Below, one piece after another: positions 54,915 to 63,918 of a stretch of DNA of 64,000 bases (position 1 is its first letter; the number at the start of each line of letters is the position of its first letter). Under the pieces are notes generated by a model. That model did not search any database, was not told the origin of the DNA, and was given only the letters and a program-made list of their open reading frames with translations. This DNA comes from Paludibacteraceae bacterium (GTDB lineage Bacteria; Bacteroidota; Bacteroidia; Bacteroidales; Paludibacteraceae): positions 1 to 64,000 of the forward strand of contig JAFVDX010000021.1 of assembly GCA_017478225.1 (NCBI GenBank), in the 5' to 3' direction. The translations under genes were made by a program, and so were the position numbers.

Positions 54915-55090
54915 GCCGCACGCAGAAGACGGCAGGTGTTCTGACTTGTCTAACGATTGCGCCTTCCCATTACCATTTTTAATGGCTTACAGTGGCTTAT
55001 TGCAATCGATGTTGATAGACTTACAGCAGCGGGTCTGTTCAGGCTTTGCACCTGATTCCCTATTAACTTCTTTAATGAAAGAAGACCGCC
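54915..55090 (-). promoter_or_regulatory. Cobalamin riboswitch
   Basis: On the minus strand the conserved core is visible: GGTGCAAAGCCTGAACAG, CCCGCTGCTGTAA, GCCACTG, GGGAAGGCGCAATCG and the B12 box AGTCAGAACACCTGCC (54931-54946). Their order is that of class I AdoCbl riboswitches. No U-run terminator follows. GCCGTC at the 3' end of the box can pair with GACGGC (54889-54894), so control is probably at translation initiation or by an alternative fold. It precedes the BtuB-like gene. Confidence 0.95.
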
Positions 55091-55107
55091 TTCCAAGTAA
55101 AAGCGTG

Positions 55108-55139
55108 CAAAGGTATCGTTTTTTTATCGTATATACAAA
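55108..55139 (-). promoter_or_regulatory. B12 operon promoter
   Basis: Minus-strand TACCTTTG (55108-55115) with TTTG (55136-55139) 20 bases upstream. It starts a leader of about 360 nt containing the riboswitch. Confidence 0.8.
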
Positions 55140-55217
55140 TTATGTGTAAGAAAAGTTCTTTTTTTCCTATTTGTAGTCCTCAAATTGTTGAAAATCCATT
55201 AAAAAAGTCAGATTTTT

Positions 55218-55248
55218 TTTGCTGTATGAAAGATTTAGCGTATCTTTG
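55218..55248 (+). promoter_or_regulatory. Promoter of envelope module B
   Basis: TTTG (55218-55221), a 19-base spacer and TATCTTTG (55241-55248) match the consensus. The leader to 55398 is about 145 nt; I see no obvious structure in it. Confidence 0.75.
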
Positions 55249-55397
55249 CAAGTCATATTTTTGTTTAATTTAGAATAATTATATGGTAACATGTTGATAT
55301 TGAGGCATGTTTTTGGACGGTCAATATCAATGGAGTTTGCTAAAAATGCAATTACAAATAGAATACTAACACAACGAAAAATCTATTAAACACTAAA

Positions 55398-56819
55398 ATG
55401 AATATGAAAAGAATTTTCTTCCTATGCCTATCAGTATTGTTTGCTGTTGGCATAAAAGCGGAGTCTGTTCAACAAAAGAAAGTTGACAGAGAAACTTTTG
55501 AGTGGCGTTATGAGATTATGCCTGCAGTAGGTCAGGGTGTAACCGGAACGGAGTTAGTCCGTGTATGGACCTATTCCAAGAAGGCTCAGTTGGCTGAGGG
55601 GCAAGCCGCTAAAAACGCTATACACGGAATCTTATTTAAGGGTTATCCTGAAACTCGTTCAGCGTCAGGAAATATAGCAGGTCGTGCGCCTATGATTGCT
55701 GACCCGGCAATTGAGGCTCAGTATGAGGACTATTTTTATGAGTTCTTTAAGAAAGGTGGACTTTATCAAAGATATGTAACCTACATAGGTAATGGTCAGC
55801 CTGATAAAGTAGAAAAGGTGGGGAAAGAGTATAAAATTGGCATAACTGTTGTGGTTCAAGTAGATAACTTGAAGAAGCGTTTGCAAGATGATGGAATAAT
55901 CAAGGCTGTTGACCAAATTTTGGATGGAAGTATGCCAAGAGTAATGGTTATGCCGAGTCGCGCATGGATGCAGCAGCACGGATATATGACTTCATCACAA
56001 CAATTGGGTAAGACGGTGTATAACCCTGATTACGAAGGTGCTTTGCTGAAAGACCCTAATCTTAGAATCGCTATCAGCAAGATGAATGAATTGCTTGTTA
56101 AGCGTGGCTTTGATGTAAAAGATTTTAATGCAGCATTGCAAGATTATAATACAGAAGCGGCTACAGATGCTGTTCGTATGAGCAAGACCGGTGCTGAAAT
56201 TGCAGAGACTGCAGAGGACAAGTTGATGAAGGTGGCTGGGGCTGATATAAGAGTGGAGATTCAATACACTCTTTCCACTCAACAAGGTGGCTCAAAGACT
56301 CAGATGCAGTTTACTATGGAAGGTATAGATGCTTATACCCAGAAGCCAATCGCTACTCAAACATCTCCAAGTTCGCTTCAGAATACATCTAATGTAAATA
56401 TGCCGATAATGATTGAAAGCGCAGTAGTAGGTCAAATGGAGAATTTCAGCAAGATGCTCATTACTCATTTTGAAAAATTGCAGCGTGACGGTAGGGAGAT
56501 TACTGTTATTATTGAAGCATGGGATGATTTTGAAGATGGTCTGTATGCTGAATTTGATGGTGAGGAGTTGCATGAGATTATTTATGATTGGATTGCCGAT
56601 AACACAGTGAAGGGTAAGTTCAATCGTGGCAAGACTTCTGATAACTATATGCGCTTTGAAAATGTACATATACCTATGAAGAATGAGAAAGGTAGGGATA
56701 TAGACGCAATGTCATGGTTGAGAAATCTGCAAAAGAAATTGCGCAAAGAGTATGATGTTGACAGCAAAGTAACATCAGTAGGTATGGGTAATGTAGTACT
56801 TGTAATAGGTGGAAAATAA
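55398..56819 (+). CDS. DUF6175-like exported protein (envelope module B, gene 1)
   Basis: The 473-residue protein has a signal peptide (about 1-22); the ATG at 55404 is an alternative start. A region of about 130 residues (ALTERED here as KAQLAEGQAAKNAIHGILFKG, then GKEYKIGITVVVQ) precedes the conserved PRVMVMPSRAWM segment and GADIRVEIQYTL. The C-terminal third has LHEIIYDWIADNTVKGKF and ends GNVVLVIGGK. Order and spacing match the protein at 3761, so the two are paralogues. It is the first of four co-directional genes ending at a strong terminator. A role in an outer-membrane or periplasmic assembly is inferred only. Confidence 0.78.
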   Translation: MNMKRIFFLCLSVLFAVGIKAESVQQKKVDRETFEWRYEIMPAVGQGVTGTELVRVWTYSKKAQLAEGQAAKNAIHGILFKGYPETRSASGNIAGRAPMIADPAIEAQYEDYFYEFFKKGGLYQRYVTYIGNGQPDKVEKVGKEYKIGITVVVQVDNLKKRLQDDGIIKAVDQILDGSMPRVMVMPSRAWMQQHGYMTSSQQLGKTVYNPDYEGALLKDPNLRIAISKMNELLVKRGFDVKDFNAALQDYNTEAATDAVRMSKTGAEIAETAEDKLMKVAGADIRVEIQYTLSTQQGGSKTQMQFTMEGIDAYTQKPIATQTSPSSLQNTSNVNMPIMIESAVVGQMENFSKMLITHFEKLQRDGREITVIIEAWDDFEDGLYAEFDGEELHEIIYDWIADNTVKGKFNRGKTSDNYMRFENVHIPMKNEKGRDIDAMSWLRNLQKKLRKEYDVDSKVTSVGMGNVVLVIGGK

Positions 56820-56861
56820 TATATCCAACCATTATTGTTGAACATGTTAAATTTGACAATT

Positions 56862-57848
56862 ATGAAAGCAAGAAAATTTATATTGGCTGCGATATGTGCA
56901 ATGCTGCTTGTTCCGGCGATGGCTCAGAATGATCGTGGCAAGACCGATGATTTCGGGAGAATACAACTGACAACTTATCTGCCGGCAGAAGCAGAGATGC
57001 CGCCTGCAGCACGCAAGATATTAGTAAATAAAATGACTAATATTGCCACCAAAAATGGTTTGGCAAACTCAAGTTTCAATTCTCGTTTTATCTTTACTGC
57101 CACTGTACATGAATTGGCAAGTGAGTTAACGACTACAACACCTCAGATGTTTGTCAAGCAAGTGGAATTTAATTTTTATGTAGGTGACGGAATAGACGGT
57201 ACTATGTTTTCCTCAACCTCGATTTCTTCAAAAGGAGTAGGTGAAACCGAGGAGAAGGCCTATTTGTCAGCATTGAAGAGCATAAGTGTGAATAATCCTG
57301 CTTTTAAGCCTATGCTTGACAAGGGAAAGAACCGCATAATAGAGTATTATAACACTAATTGTGATTTTATTTTGCGTGATGCCCGCACCGCCGCAACACT
57401 TGATGATTACGATGCTTCGATGCTTACACTGCTTTCCGTGCCCGATATCTGCAAGGAGTGTTATGATAAGTGTATGGCAGAAGCAGAGAAGATGTATTTG
57501 GAGCAATTGGATCGTGAGGCTCTACAACAACTCTCTGCTGCAAAGAGTATTTGGGCTGCTCGCCAAGATTCTACTGCTGCGGTAGAGGCTTGTAATATAC
57601 TTGCCATTATTGACCCTAAGGCGCCATGTTATGCTCAAGCAGAAGAATTGAGAGATAAGATTCAGCGTTGGGTAAGAGATAAGAGTGATACTGAGCGTTT
57701 TGACCAGATATTGGCTCAGTTGGACGCTTTAGATAAGAAGATAGAGGCTCAGAAAGAAGAGTCGTGGCAAGAAGGTGCTGAAAGGGCTGCTGCAGCGGCT
57801 GCTAAAGATGCAAAAGAGCCGGAGTATAAAACTGATTGGGCACAATAA
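56862..57848 (+). CDS. Unknown exported protein (envelope module B, gene 2)
   Basis: The 328 residues start from the ATG at 56862, giving a signal peptide ending AMA|Q at 21/22; an earlier ATG at 56835 would put nine residues ahead of it. Residues about 30-150 hold a beta-alpha region (RIQLTTYLPAEAEMPPAARKILVNKM, FVKQVEFNFYVGDG) that could be CsgG/TolB-like. The remainder is helical and Ala-rich with TPR-like pairs and a charged coiled coil at 285-320. I recognise no named family. Gaps of 42 and 18 bases join it to its neighbours. Module A has no counterpart. Confidence 0.75.
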   Translation: MKARKFILAAICAMLLVPAMAQNDRGKTDDFGRIQLTTYLPAEAEMPPAARKILVNKMTNIATKNGLANSSFNSRFIFTATVHELASELTTTTPQMFVKQVEFNFYVGDGIDGTMFSSTSISSKGVGETEEKAYLSALKSISVNNPAFKPMLDKGKNRIIEYYNTNCDFILRDARTAATLDDYDASMLTLLSVPDICKECYDKCMAEAEKMYLEQLDREALQQLSAAKSIWAARQDSTAAVEACNILAIIDPKAPCYAQAEELRDKIQRWVRDKSDTERFDQILAQLDALDKKIEAQKEESWQEGAERAAAAAAKDAKEPEYKTDWAQ

Positions 57849-57866
57849 TAACTAATTAGTAGTGAT

Positions 57867-58805
57867 ATGAAACGAATAGGTAAATATCTATTAGCAATAG
57901 GTTTGGCTATGTTGCTTATGCCGTCGATGGCTTGTGCTGGTGGTGAGAAAGTGGTTGACAAATCAGGTAAAGAACCCAAATGGCTTAACGGCATGCAAGA
58001 AGACTATCTGATTTATTCGGGTGAAGCGCAAACTATTGAGGACGCACGCGACAAAGCCATGATGGCCATCAAAGCGGAAATCGCCTCGTCTGTGGCAACC
58101 AATGTGAAGTCTTCCGCATCACATTATGTCAACGAATCAGAAGATAATGGCAAGTTCGACCTTAAGGCTGTTTTCATGAAGCAGATTGAAACTAAAACTG
58201 CCAATATTCCATATCTTAATGAGATATCAGCCAATAAGGCCGAAGATTATTATTGGGAAAAAATAAAAGTAAATAAAAACGAATTCAAATATCGCTATCA
58301 TATCAAGTATCGTTTTACTAAACTTGATTTGATGCGTATGGTTGACGAATTCAAGAGTAATGAGGCTAAGATAAACAAGAAACTGCAAGAGTTTGCTGAC
58401 GATGATTTTAAGAGTTATAAGTCAGTGGAGGATATGGAGAAGCGTGTAACTGCACTAAAGACTTTCCAAGAGTCGCTTATGCAGGAAGATGATCGTAGGA
58501 AAACATGCGCAACTGTGTTGGATGCTTATCGTAAGTATTTCACACAAATAAGTATTCGTCCTATAGAAATAAGCAAAGAAGAAGCAGTGTTTGCACCATA
58601 TTATGGTGAAAATCAACTCACTACTCAAAAAAAACCGCAAATGAAGACCAATTGTTTGACTGAATTGCAGTATTTTAGCGATGGCGATAAATGCAAGGTA
58701 ACATACGATTATAACACCGCATGTTATCCCGATGAGCAAAATTGGTTGGAGGTTATATATACCTTTAGCGGAAAGAAAGTAAGTAATAAATTCTTTATAA
58801 AATAA
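57867..58805 (+). CDS. LPP20-like exported protein (envelope module B, gene 3)
   Basis: The 312-residue protein has a signal peptide (about 1-24, ending CAG). Residues about 35-165 follow the LPP20/FlgP pattern: EPKWLNGM, DYLIYSGEAQTIEDARDKAMMAIKAEIASSVATNV, and FKYRYHIKYRFTKLDLMRMVDEF. A helical segment (about 170-225) and a C-terminal beta domain follow. The N-terminal half aligns by pattern with the proteins at 2449 and 58844. Function is unknown. Confidence 0.75.
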   Translation: MKRIGKYLLAIGLAMLLMPSMACAGGEKVVDKSGKEPKWLNGMQEDYLIYSGEAQTIEDARDKAMMAIKAEIASSVATNVKSSASHYVNESEDNGKFDLKAVFMKQIETKTANIPYLNEISANKAEDYYWEKIKVNKNEFKYRYHIKYRFTKLDLMRMVDEFKSNEAKINKKLQEFADDDFKSYKSVEDMEKRVTALKTFQESLMQEDDRRKTCATVLDAYRKYFTQISIRPIEISKEEAVFAPYYGENQLTTQKKPQMKTNCLTELQYFSDGDKCKVTYDYNTACYPDEQNWLEVIYTFSGKKVSNKFFIK

Positions 58806-58843
58806 TCAACCCAAAGTTTAACTAATTAAAAACAAGAAACATT

Positions 58844-59407
58844 ATGAAAAAACTTATGTTTGTAATGACACTTGCAGCAGCCGTTTTGTGTGCAAGTTGT
58901 GGTTCAAAAAAGACAGCAACTCCTAAGGGTGAGACTGAGGTAAATGTACCTTGCTCTGAGTATATGTCAGACAAGACTGCTGTTCGTGCTACAGCAACAG
59001 CCGATTCACCAAACAAGCAACAAGCAATGGATAAGGCTTTGTTGGCTGCCCGTGCTGAAATTGCTACCAGTTTGAATGTACTTATCAAACGAGTAAGTGA
59101 TCGTTACAGTGAGTCGTACGAATCAAACAATGCTGTTGATTACAAAGGTAAATTCGAAGACATCACGCGTCAGGTAGTTCGTGAAAAATTGCAAGGTTCT
59201 GTACCTGTTTGCAAAAAATTAACTCAGAATACCGACAAACAAGGTAATGTGATGTATCACGGATATGTAGCAGTAGAAATTACCGCTAACGACCTTGTAC
59301 AAGAAATCAATACCAAAGTAAGCAACGACGAGCAAATGCGTATTGACTTTGATTATGAGAAGTTCAAAAAAGAACTTGAGGCTGAAATGGCAGCATTTGA
59401 GAAATAA
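58844..59407 (+). CDS. LPP20-family lipoprotein (envelope module B, gene 4)
   Basis: The 187-residue lipoprotein (lipobox CASC, Cys about 19) is essentially one LPP20 domain: RATATADSPNKQQAMDKALL, AARAEIATSLNVLIKRVSDRY, FEDITRQVVREKLQGS and VMYHGYVAVEITANDLVQEI. In Vibrio, FlgP of this family is an outer-membrane lipoprotein, and in Helicobacter Lpp20 is a surface lipoprotein. It is the last gene of module B, directly before a terminator. Confidence 0.8.
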   Translation: MKKLMFVMTLAAAVLCASCGSKKTATPKGETEVNVPCSEYMSDKTAVRATATADSPNKQQAMDKALLAARAEIATSLNVLIKRVSDRYSESYESNNAVDYKGKFEDITRQVVREKLQGSVPVCKKLTQNTDKQGNVMYHGYVAVEITANDLVQEINTKVSNDEQMRIDFDYEKFKKELEAEMAAFEK

Positions 59408-59429
59408 TCAATTAAAGTAGATTATCAAA

Positions 59430-59467
59430 AGAAAGGCATCTTCTGACGAGATGCCTTTCTTTATTTT
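59430..59467. terminator. Terminator of envelope module B, shared with the convergent amylase
   Basis: AGAAAGGCATCT (59430-59441) pairs with AGATGCCTTTCT (59449-59460) and a T-run follows. The minus-strand amylase gene ends 24 bases away. Confidence 0.92.
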
Positions 59468-59490
59468 TTTAATTAAAGTTAAATCTATAG

Positions 59491-60825
59491 TTATTTACAG
59501 TAGATAAGCCATTCCCAAGGTTTGAGAGTAATAATATCTTCATCTCCTACTTCAACCTTTTTGCCACAAATACATGTATATGAGCCGGCATACTCTGCTG
59601 TTTGTAGTACAACGGTTTGTTCTTCGGGGGAGAAATTGAATATACCTAATACTGTATTTTCTTTCGTTGGACGAGCGCAAGCAAAAATCTTATCGTTATC
59701 TGTTTGAATACGAATCATAGGTGCTCCTAATTCAGGTGAGTAGAGAGCCGGATTTTGTTTGCGTATTCTGTTCAAGTCTTGATACATATTGAACTGATGT
59801 GCTGCAGGGTTGCGGTCGATGCAATCTTTCTCAAAAAACTCCAATCGATGATTGTTGGCATATTCCTGACCACAATAGATAAGAGGCATGCCGGGAACGA
59901 TGTATGTAAATGCAGCCATAGCGTCAGATGCCTCTCCCATGCGCTCAAATTCGGTTCCGTTCCATGAGTTCTCGTCATGATTGGAGGTGAAATTCATACG
60001 GATAGCATAATCAGGGAATAGGGTAGCATAGTCGTCGAAATATGCCCAAAGACTATCAACGGGCTTTTTCATTTGTGCCACATCATTCATCAAGTGGTGC
60101 AGATTCCAACCATAGTACATATCAAAGGCTTCAATGGTTAGTTCGTTCTCAGGTTGTTCTGCCTCGCATAGAGTGAACATATTTGGATAATCTTTTCTTA
60201 TGTCAGCCATTGCCCAATTCCAAAAGTCTGTAGGCACTTCCATTGCTACATCGCAACGGAAACCATCAATACCGATAGAGTCCATCCACCAGCGCATAGA
60301 TTTGAGCATTTCGTTTCTCATATCTTGATTGTCGTAGTTGAGTTTGGATATATCAGTCCAATCATATTGAACCATCAAGTTGCCCAAAGAGTCACGATAG
60401 TGCCAGCCTTCGTTTTGAGTCCATTTGCTGTCTGGAGCAGTGTGATTGGCAACCCAGTCCAGAATGACATACATATCCAATTCGTGTGCAGTGTTTACGA
60501 ATCTTACGAAATCTTCTCTTGTTCCAAATTCGGGATTGAAATCGCAGTAGTCAATAATTGAATAATAACTACCTAAAGTGCCTTTGCGTGTAATTTTACC
60601 TATAGGTTGAATAGGCATCACCCAAATGATATCAACACCTAATTCCTTCAGTGCGGGTAGTTCGGCTTCAGCGGCAGCAAAAGTACCTTCCGGCGTGAAT
60701 TGACGAGTGTTGAGTTCGTAGATAACGGCATCGTATGCCCAATCGCAGTGCTTGGTTGGTTGTTGTTTCTGACAACCAACAAGGATAGCAAGAGTTGCTA
60801 CAAAGAAAAACAAAGTTTTTTTCAT
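59491..60825 (-). CDS. GH13 alpha-amylase-family lipoprotein
   Basis: The 444-residue lipoprotein (lipobox LVGC, Cys18) has a GH13 barrel with nucleophile D192 (DGFRCDVA), acid/base E221 (LCEAEQPE) and D284 (SNHDENSW). A short C-terminal beta domain follows. It lacks the N-terminal starch-binding domains of the amylase at 26044, so the two are not duplicates. It is 13 bases downstream of the GH2 gene in the same operon. Oligosaccharide trimming at the envelope is the likely job; the exact substrate is unclear. Confidence 0.92.
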   Translation of the reverse strand: MKKTLFFFVATLAILVGCQKQQPTKHCDWAYDAVIYELNTRQFTPEGTFAAAEAELPALKELGVDIIWVMPIQPIGKITRKGTLGSYYSIIDYCDFNPEFGTREDFVRFVNTAHELDMYVILDWVANHTAPDSKWTQNEGWHYRDSLGNLMVQYDWTDISKLNYDNQDMRNEMLKSMRWWMDSIGIDGFRCDVAMEVPTDFWNWAMADIRKDYPNMFTLCEAEQPENELTIEAFDMYYGWNLHHLMNDVAQMKKPVDSLWAYFDDYATLFPDYAIRMNFTSNHDENSWNGTEFERMGEASDAMAAFTYIVPGMPLIYCGQEYANNHRLEFFEKDCIDRNPAAHQFNMYQDLNRIRKQNPALYSPELGAPMIRIQTDNDKIFACARPTKENTVLGIFNFSPEEQTVVLQTAEYAGSYTCICGKKVEVGDEDIITLKPWEWLIYCK

Positions 60826-60838
60826 AATGTATGATTAT

Positions 60839-63289
60839 TTATTTGATATCTATCGTTCCTTCTTTTAGTCCTTCTGCAGTTACTTTTACAGTTGCATTGC
60901 CTTCTATGATTGCAGTCAGTTCACCGGAAAAGGCTTGTTGTTGAGTGCTTTGGAAAGGAATAAGGCATGTGGCATCACCATTAGCCGCACCGAGCATCTT
61001 GCCTGCGCCCGTTACTTGTATATTGACCAAGTTGTCTGCATTTGGGCAAAGATTGCCATCGAAGTCACAGATGCGAATACGCAAATAGGTCAAATTGCCT
61101 GTCTTGGTTGGCATAAGTTCAATATAGAAAGGCTCGCCTGCTGTACGACGATAGTCTGTAAGCACTTGTTTACCGCTGTTGTCGTATGCAACTGCTTTTA
61201 ATTCACCTTTTTCATACGGCACCTTATCCCAAATCAATCTGTATCTTCGTATGTGCCCCCAAGTGGAGTCTTGCTCGGCCTCTTCTTTTGTGAAGAATTG
61301 TTTTTTGCCAAGTGATTTCCCGTTGAGGAACAATTCTGCTTGGGGCAGGTCGGTGTATATCATAACAGGCACAGTGTCGCCTTCTTGCCAGTTCCAATGT
61401 GGCAATAGATGAAGTGTGTGCTGGCGTTTGTTCCATTGTGAGCGGTAGAGCCAATATCGGTCTTTGGGAATAGAGGCGAGGTCAATGATTCCAAAATATG
61501 AAGAGTGAGAAGGCCAAGCGTCAGTGTCCCATGGCGAAGGCTCACCAAGATAATCGAATCCTGTCCATACAAACTGACCTATGGTCCATGGTAGGTCGTC
61601 CATATTTCTAAAATCATCATCAGGAATATTGCTCCAAGGGCAGTATTCCAAGTCGTAGCCTGTGCATTGATTTATCTTGCTGTTACCATTGGGCTGTGGC
61701 ACATTGCATATCTTTGAGTTATCGTCTTTTATGGCAGGCAATTTATATACACCGCGACTGCTGACAGTAGAAGATGTTTCAGTACCTAAAACTATTTTTT
61801 GAGGTGTCTTATCATATACTTCTTGATAGCGGTGTGCGCGATAGTTGATACCAACCACTTGCAGTGTAGCAGCAAAGTTATTGTTTAATACGCAATCAAC
61901 TCCGTCCATCCCGCAAGTAATAGGTCTGGTACCATCTTCACGCATACAAATATCCTGAAGGAATTGTGCAATTTTATATCCGTCGTCTTCACATTGATTA
62001 GGGATTTCGTTACCTATAGACCACATAACAACCGATGGGTTATTCCTGAAATGTCGAACCATGTTAACAATATCTCTTTCTGCCCATGTTTGTGTTTCGC
62101 CGTCTTCTACTATATTGAAATAGGTGTTGTATCCGTTTTTGCATTTGCCCCAACTCCATTCGTCGAAAGGTTCAACCATAAGCATAAAGCCCATTGAGTC
62201 GGCAAGTTGAACGAGGTCAGAAGAAGGCATGTTATGCGTAGTGCGAATGGCATCGCAACCCATGTCTCTGAGCATTTCTAATTGGTGCTGAATAGCATCC
62301 CTGTAGGCAGCAGCGCCAAGAGGTCCAAGGTCATGGTGCAAACAAACTCCTTGAAACTTGCGGGACTTACCATTAAGACAAAAACCTTTCTCTGGGGTTA
62401 TCTCTATAGTTTTTATACCAAATGGTTGAGTATATTTATCAACCACTTTCTTGCCCTCATATACTGTGATTTCTGCTTTATATATAGAAGGGCTTTCAGG
62501 CGACCAAAGATGTGGATAAGTTATTTTGAACTCTTGTGAGACAAATGATTTTTTCTTAGGATTGGTGCTTGCCGTTTTAGAGGCAATCAGTACACCATTG
62601 AGCGTGATATCTGCTTTTACTTTAACTTTTTTGCCGGAATGACTCTTTATGTCGGTCTTGACAGATACTGTGGCTATATTATTGGTCAGGTTTTTAGTTT
62701 GAATTTGCATACCCCATACGGGTATATGTGTTTTCTCTGTCTTTATTAGTTTTACTTTTCTATATAGTCCTGCTCCTGGGTACCAACGACTTGATTCCGG
62801 CTTATTATTTAGTCTTACCGCGATTTCGTTATGTCCGTTGTATAAGAAGGGTGTTATATCCACATAAAAAGCATTATATCCGTAAGCCCAAAACTTAGCC
62901 TTTTTACCATTTACAAATACTTCTGCGCGCGACATAGCACCATCAAAATAAAGTGTATATACCTTGTCTGCATCTTTGGCATGACGGCTTAGTTGAACCC
63001 TATACCAACCTATTCCCGGATAGGGTAGTCCACCCGTACGACCGGTTTTTAGAGATGGTACCACTTCGCCATTCTGAGTGATGGCAACATTCTGAAGGTC
63101 ATTATCTCTTGAGAACTCGCCTGTAATAGCCCAATCGTGAGGTAGGGTAACTGACTGCCAATCTTTTTGGGGCATTTCATTTTCTTCGGTTTCCATGGCA
63201 AACTGCCAATCTTTGAGATTTATAACCTCGCGCTGAGCAAATGCTTGGCATGAAAAAAATGCTACTAAAATAATGATATATTTCTTCAT
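60839..63289 (-). CDS. GH2 beta-galactosidase-like glycosidase
   Basis: The 816-residue enzyme has a signal peptide ending AFA|Q. An N-terminal jelly roll (about 25-190), an Ig-like domain (about 195-300) and a TIM barrel (about 300-600) follow, with acid/base E428 (SIGNEIPNQ) and nucleophile E504 (VLGTETSS). Further C-terminal Ig-like domains (DUF4982-like) end it. The sequence type covers beta-galactosidases and some beta-glucuronidases, so specificity is open. It is the first gene of a two-gene operon with the GH13 lipoprotein. Confidence 0.93.
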   Translation of the reverse strand: MKKYIIILVAFFSCQAFAQREVINLKDWQFAMETEENEMPQKDWQSVTLPHDWAITGEFSRDNDLQNVAITQNGEVVPSLKTGRTGGLPYPGIGWYRVQLSRHAKDADKVYTLYFDGAMSRAEVFVNGKKAKFWAYGYNAFYVDITPFLYNGHNEIAVRLNNKPESSRWYPGAGLYRKVKLIKTEKTHIPVWGMQIQTKNLTNNIATVSVKTDIKSHSGKKVKVKADITLNGVLIASKTASTNPKKKSFVSQEFKITYPHLWSPESPSIYKAEITVYEGKKVVDKYTQPFGIKTIEITPEKGFCLNGKSRKFQGVCLHHDLGPLGAAAYRDAIQHQLEMLRDMGCDAIRTTHNMPSSDLVQLADSMGFMLMVEPFDEWSWGKCKNGYNTYFNIVEDGETQTWAERDIVNMVRHFRNNPSVVMWSIGNEIPNQCEDDGYKIAQFLQDICMREDGTRPITCGMDGVDCVLNNNFAATLQVVGINYRAHRYQEVYDKTPQKIVLGTETSSTVSSRGVYKLPAIKDDNSKICNVPQPNGNSKINQCTGYDLEYCPWSNIPDDDFRNMDDLPWTIGQFVWTGFDYLGEPSPWDTDAWPSHSSYFGIIDLASIPKDRYWLYRSQWNKRQHTLHLLPHWNWQEGDTVPVMIYTDLPQAELFLNGKSLGKKQFFTKEEAEQDSTWGHIRRYRLIWDKVPYEKGELKAVAYDNSGKQVLTDYRRTAGEPFYIELMPTKTGNLTYLRIRICDFDGNLCPNADNLVNIQVTGAGKMLGAANGDATCLIPFQSTQQQAFSGELTAIIEGNATVKVTAEGLKEGTIDIK

Positions 63290-63322
63290 TTTGGATAAGT
63301 TTTATTTGTCACATATACGTTG

Positions 63323-63330
63323 CAAAGGTA
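63323..63330 (-). promoter_or_regulatory. -7 box of the GH2-GH13 operon
   Basis: Minus-strand TACCTTTG matches TAnnTTTG, 34 bases before the start codon. The -33 element is weak (TTTTAC near 63350). Confidence 0.6.
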
Positions 63331-63390
63331 CAAATAAAATTTTGATTGTAAAATATGCAATGCAACATTCGTTGTTGTGAAAAATACGAA

Positions 63391-63424
63391 AGAGGGTGTG
63401 ACTAATTTCTGTCACACCCCCCTT
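63391..63424 (-). terminator. Terminator of the gene at 63448
   Basis: GGGTGTGAC (63394-63402) and GTCACACCC (63411-63419) form a 9-bp stem with an 8-nt loop, 24 bases past the stop codon. Confidence 0.85.
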
Positions 63425-63447
63425 GTAATATTCAATTGTATTTTATT

Positions 63448-63918
63448 TTAGTCGTCAGCACCGTTATCAGTTGCCGTCAGAAATGCTACTTCTGTTTTTG
63501 AAAGCGACCGTATCAAATAATTGAATGTATCAGATGACAAACTCCCTTGCAAGTTGTCTTCATGACGAGAAAGCAAAAGTATTGTTAATTTCTCTTGAAA
63601 AGTTAAGTCGTAGTCGTTCTCACTTCTTACCTCCTTTTCCTTAAACGGAAGATTGATGGTTTGGTCTTGTAAAGGAATTTCTACAGACTGAGCATTTTTC
63701 AAATCGTCAATATTAACATTATATATATCCACTGAAACAATACCCTTACTTTGTGCCTGCATCAATAGGTCATATTGGAGTTTACCACCATCTGACAACT
63801 GTTCTATGCTTCCTTTACGGAATTTTACAACATCTGAATTTTCCGGCTCGTTTTTATTGGTGCAACCAATAAATATCAGTGCTATTATAAGACTGATAAT
63901 AATACTTTTTGTTTTCAT
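63448..63918 (-). CDS. Unknown lipoprotein
   Basis: The 156-residue protein has a lipobox (FIGC, Cys19) followed by a short Asn/Glu-rich tether. The mature part is mostly charged, with VVKFRKGSIEQLSDGGKLQY, VEIPLQDQTINLPF and a helical end LIRSLSKTEVAFLT. I recognise no family. It is a single gene ahead of its own terminator; its promoter would lie at or beyond the window edge. The final 80 bases are A/T-rich and show nothing else. Confidence 0.75.
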   Translation of the reverse strand: MKTKSIIISLIIALIFIGCTNKNEPENSDVVKFRKGSIEQLSDGGKLQYDLLMQAQSKGIVSVDIYNVNIDDLKNAQSVEIPLQDQTINLPFKEKEVRSENDYDLTFQEKLTILLLSRHEDNLQGSLSSDTFNYLIRSLSKTEVAFLTATDNGADD

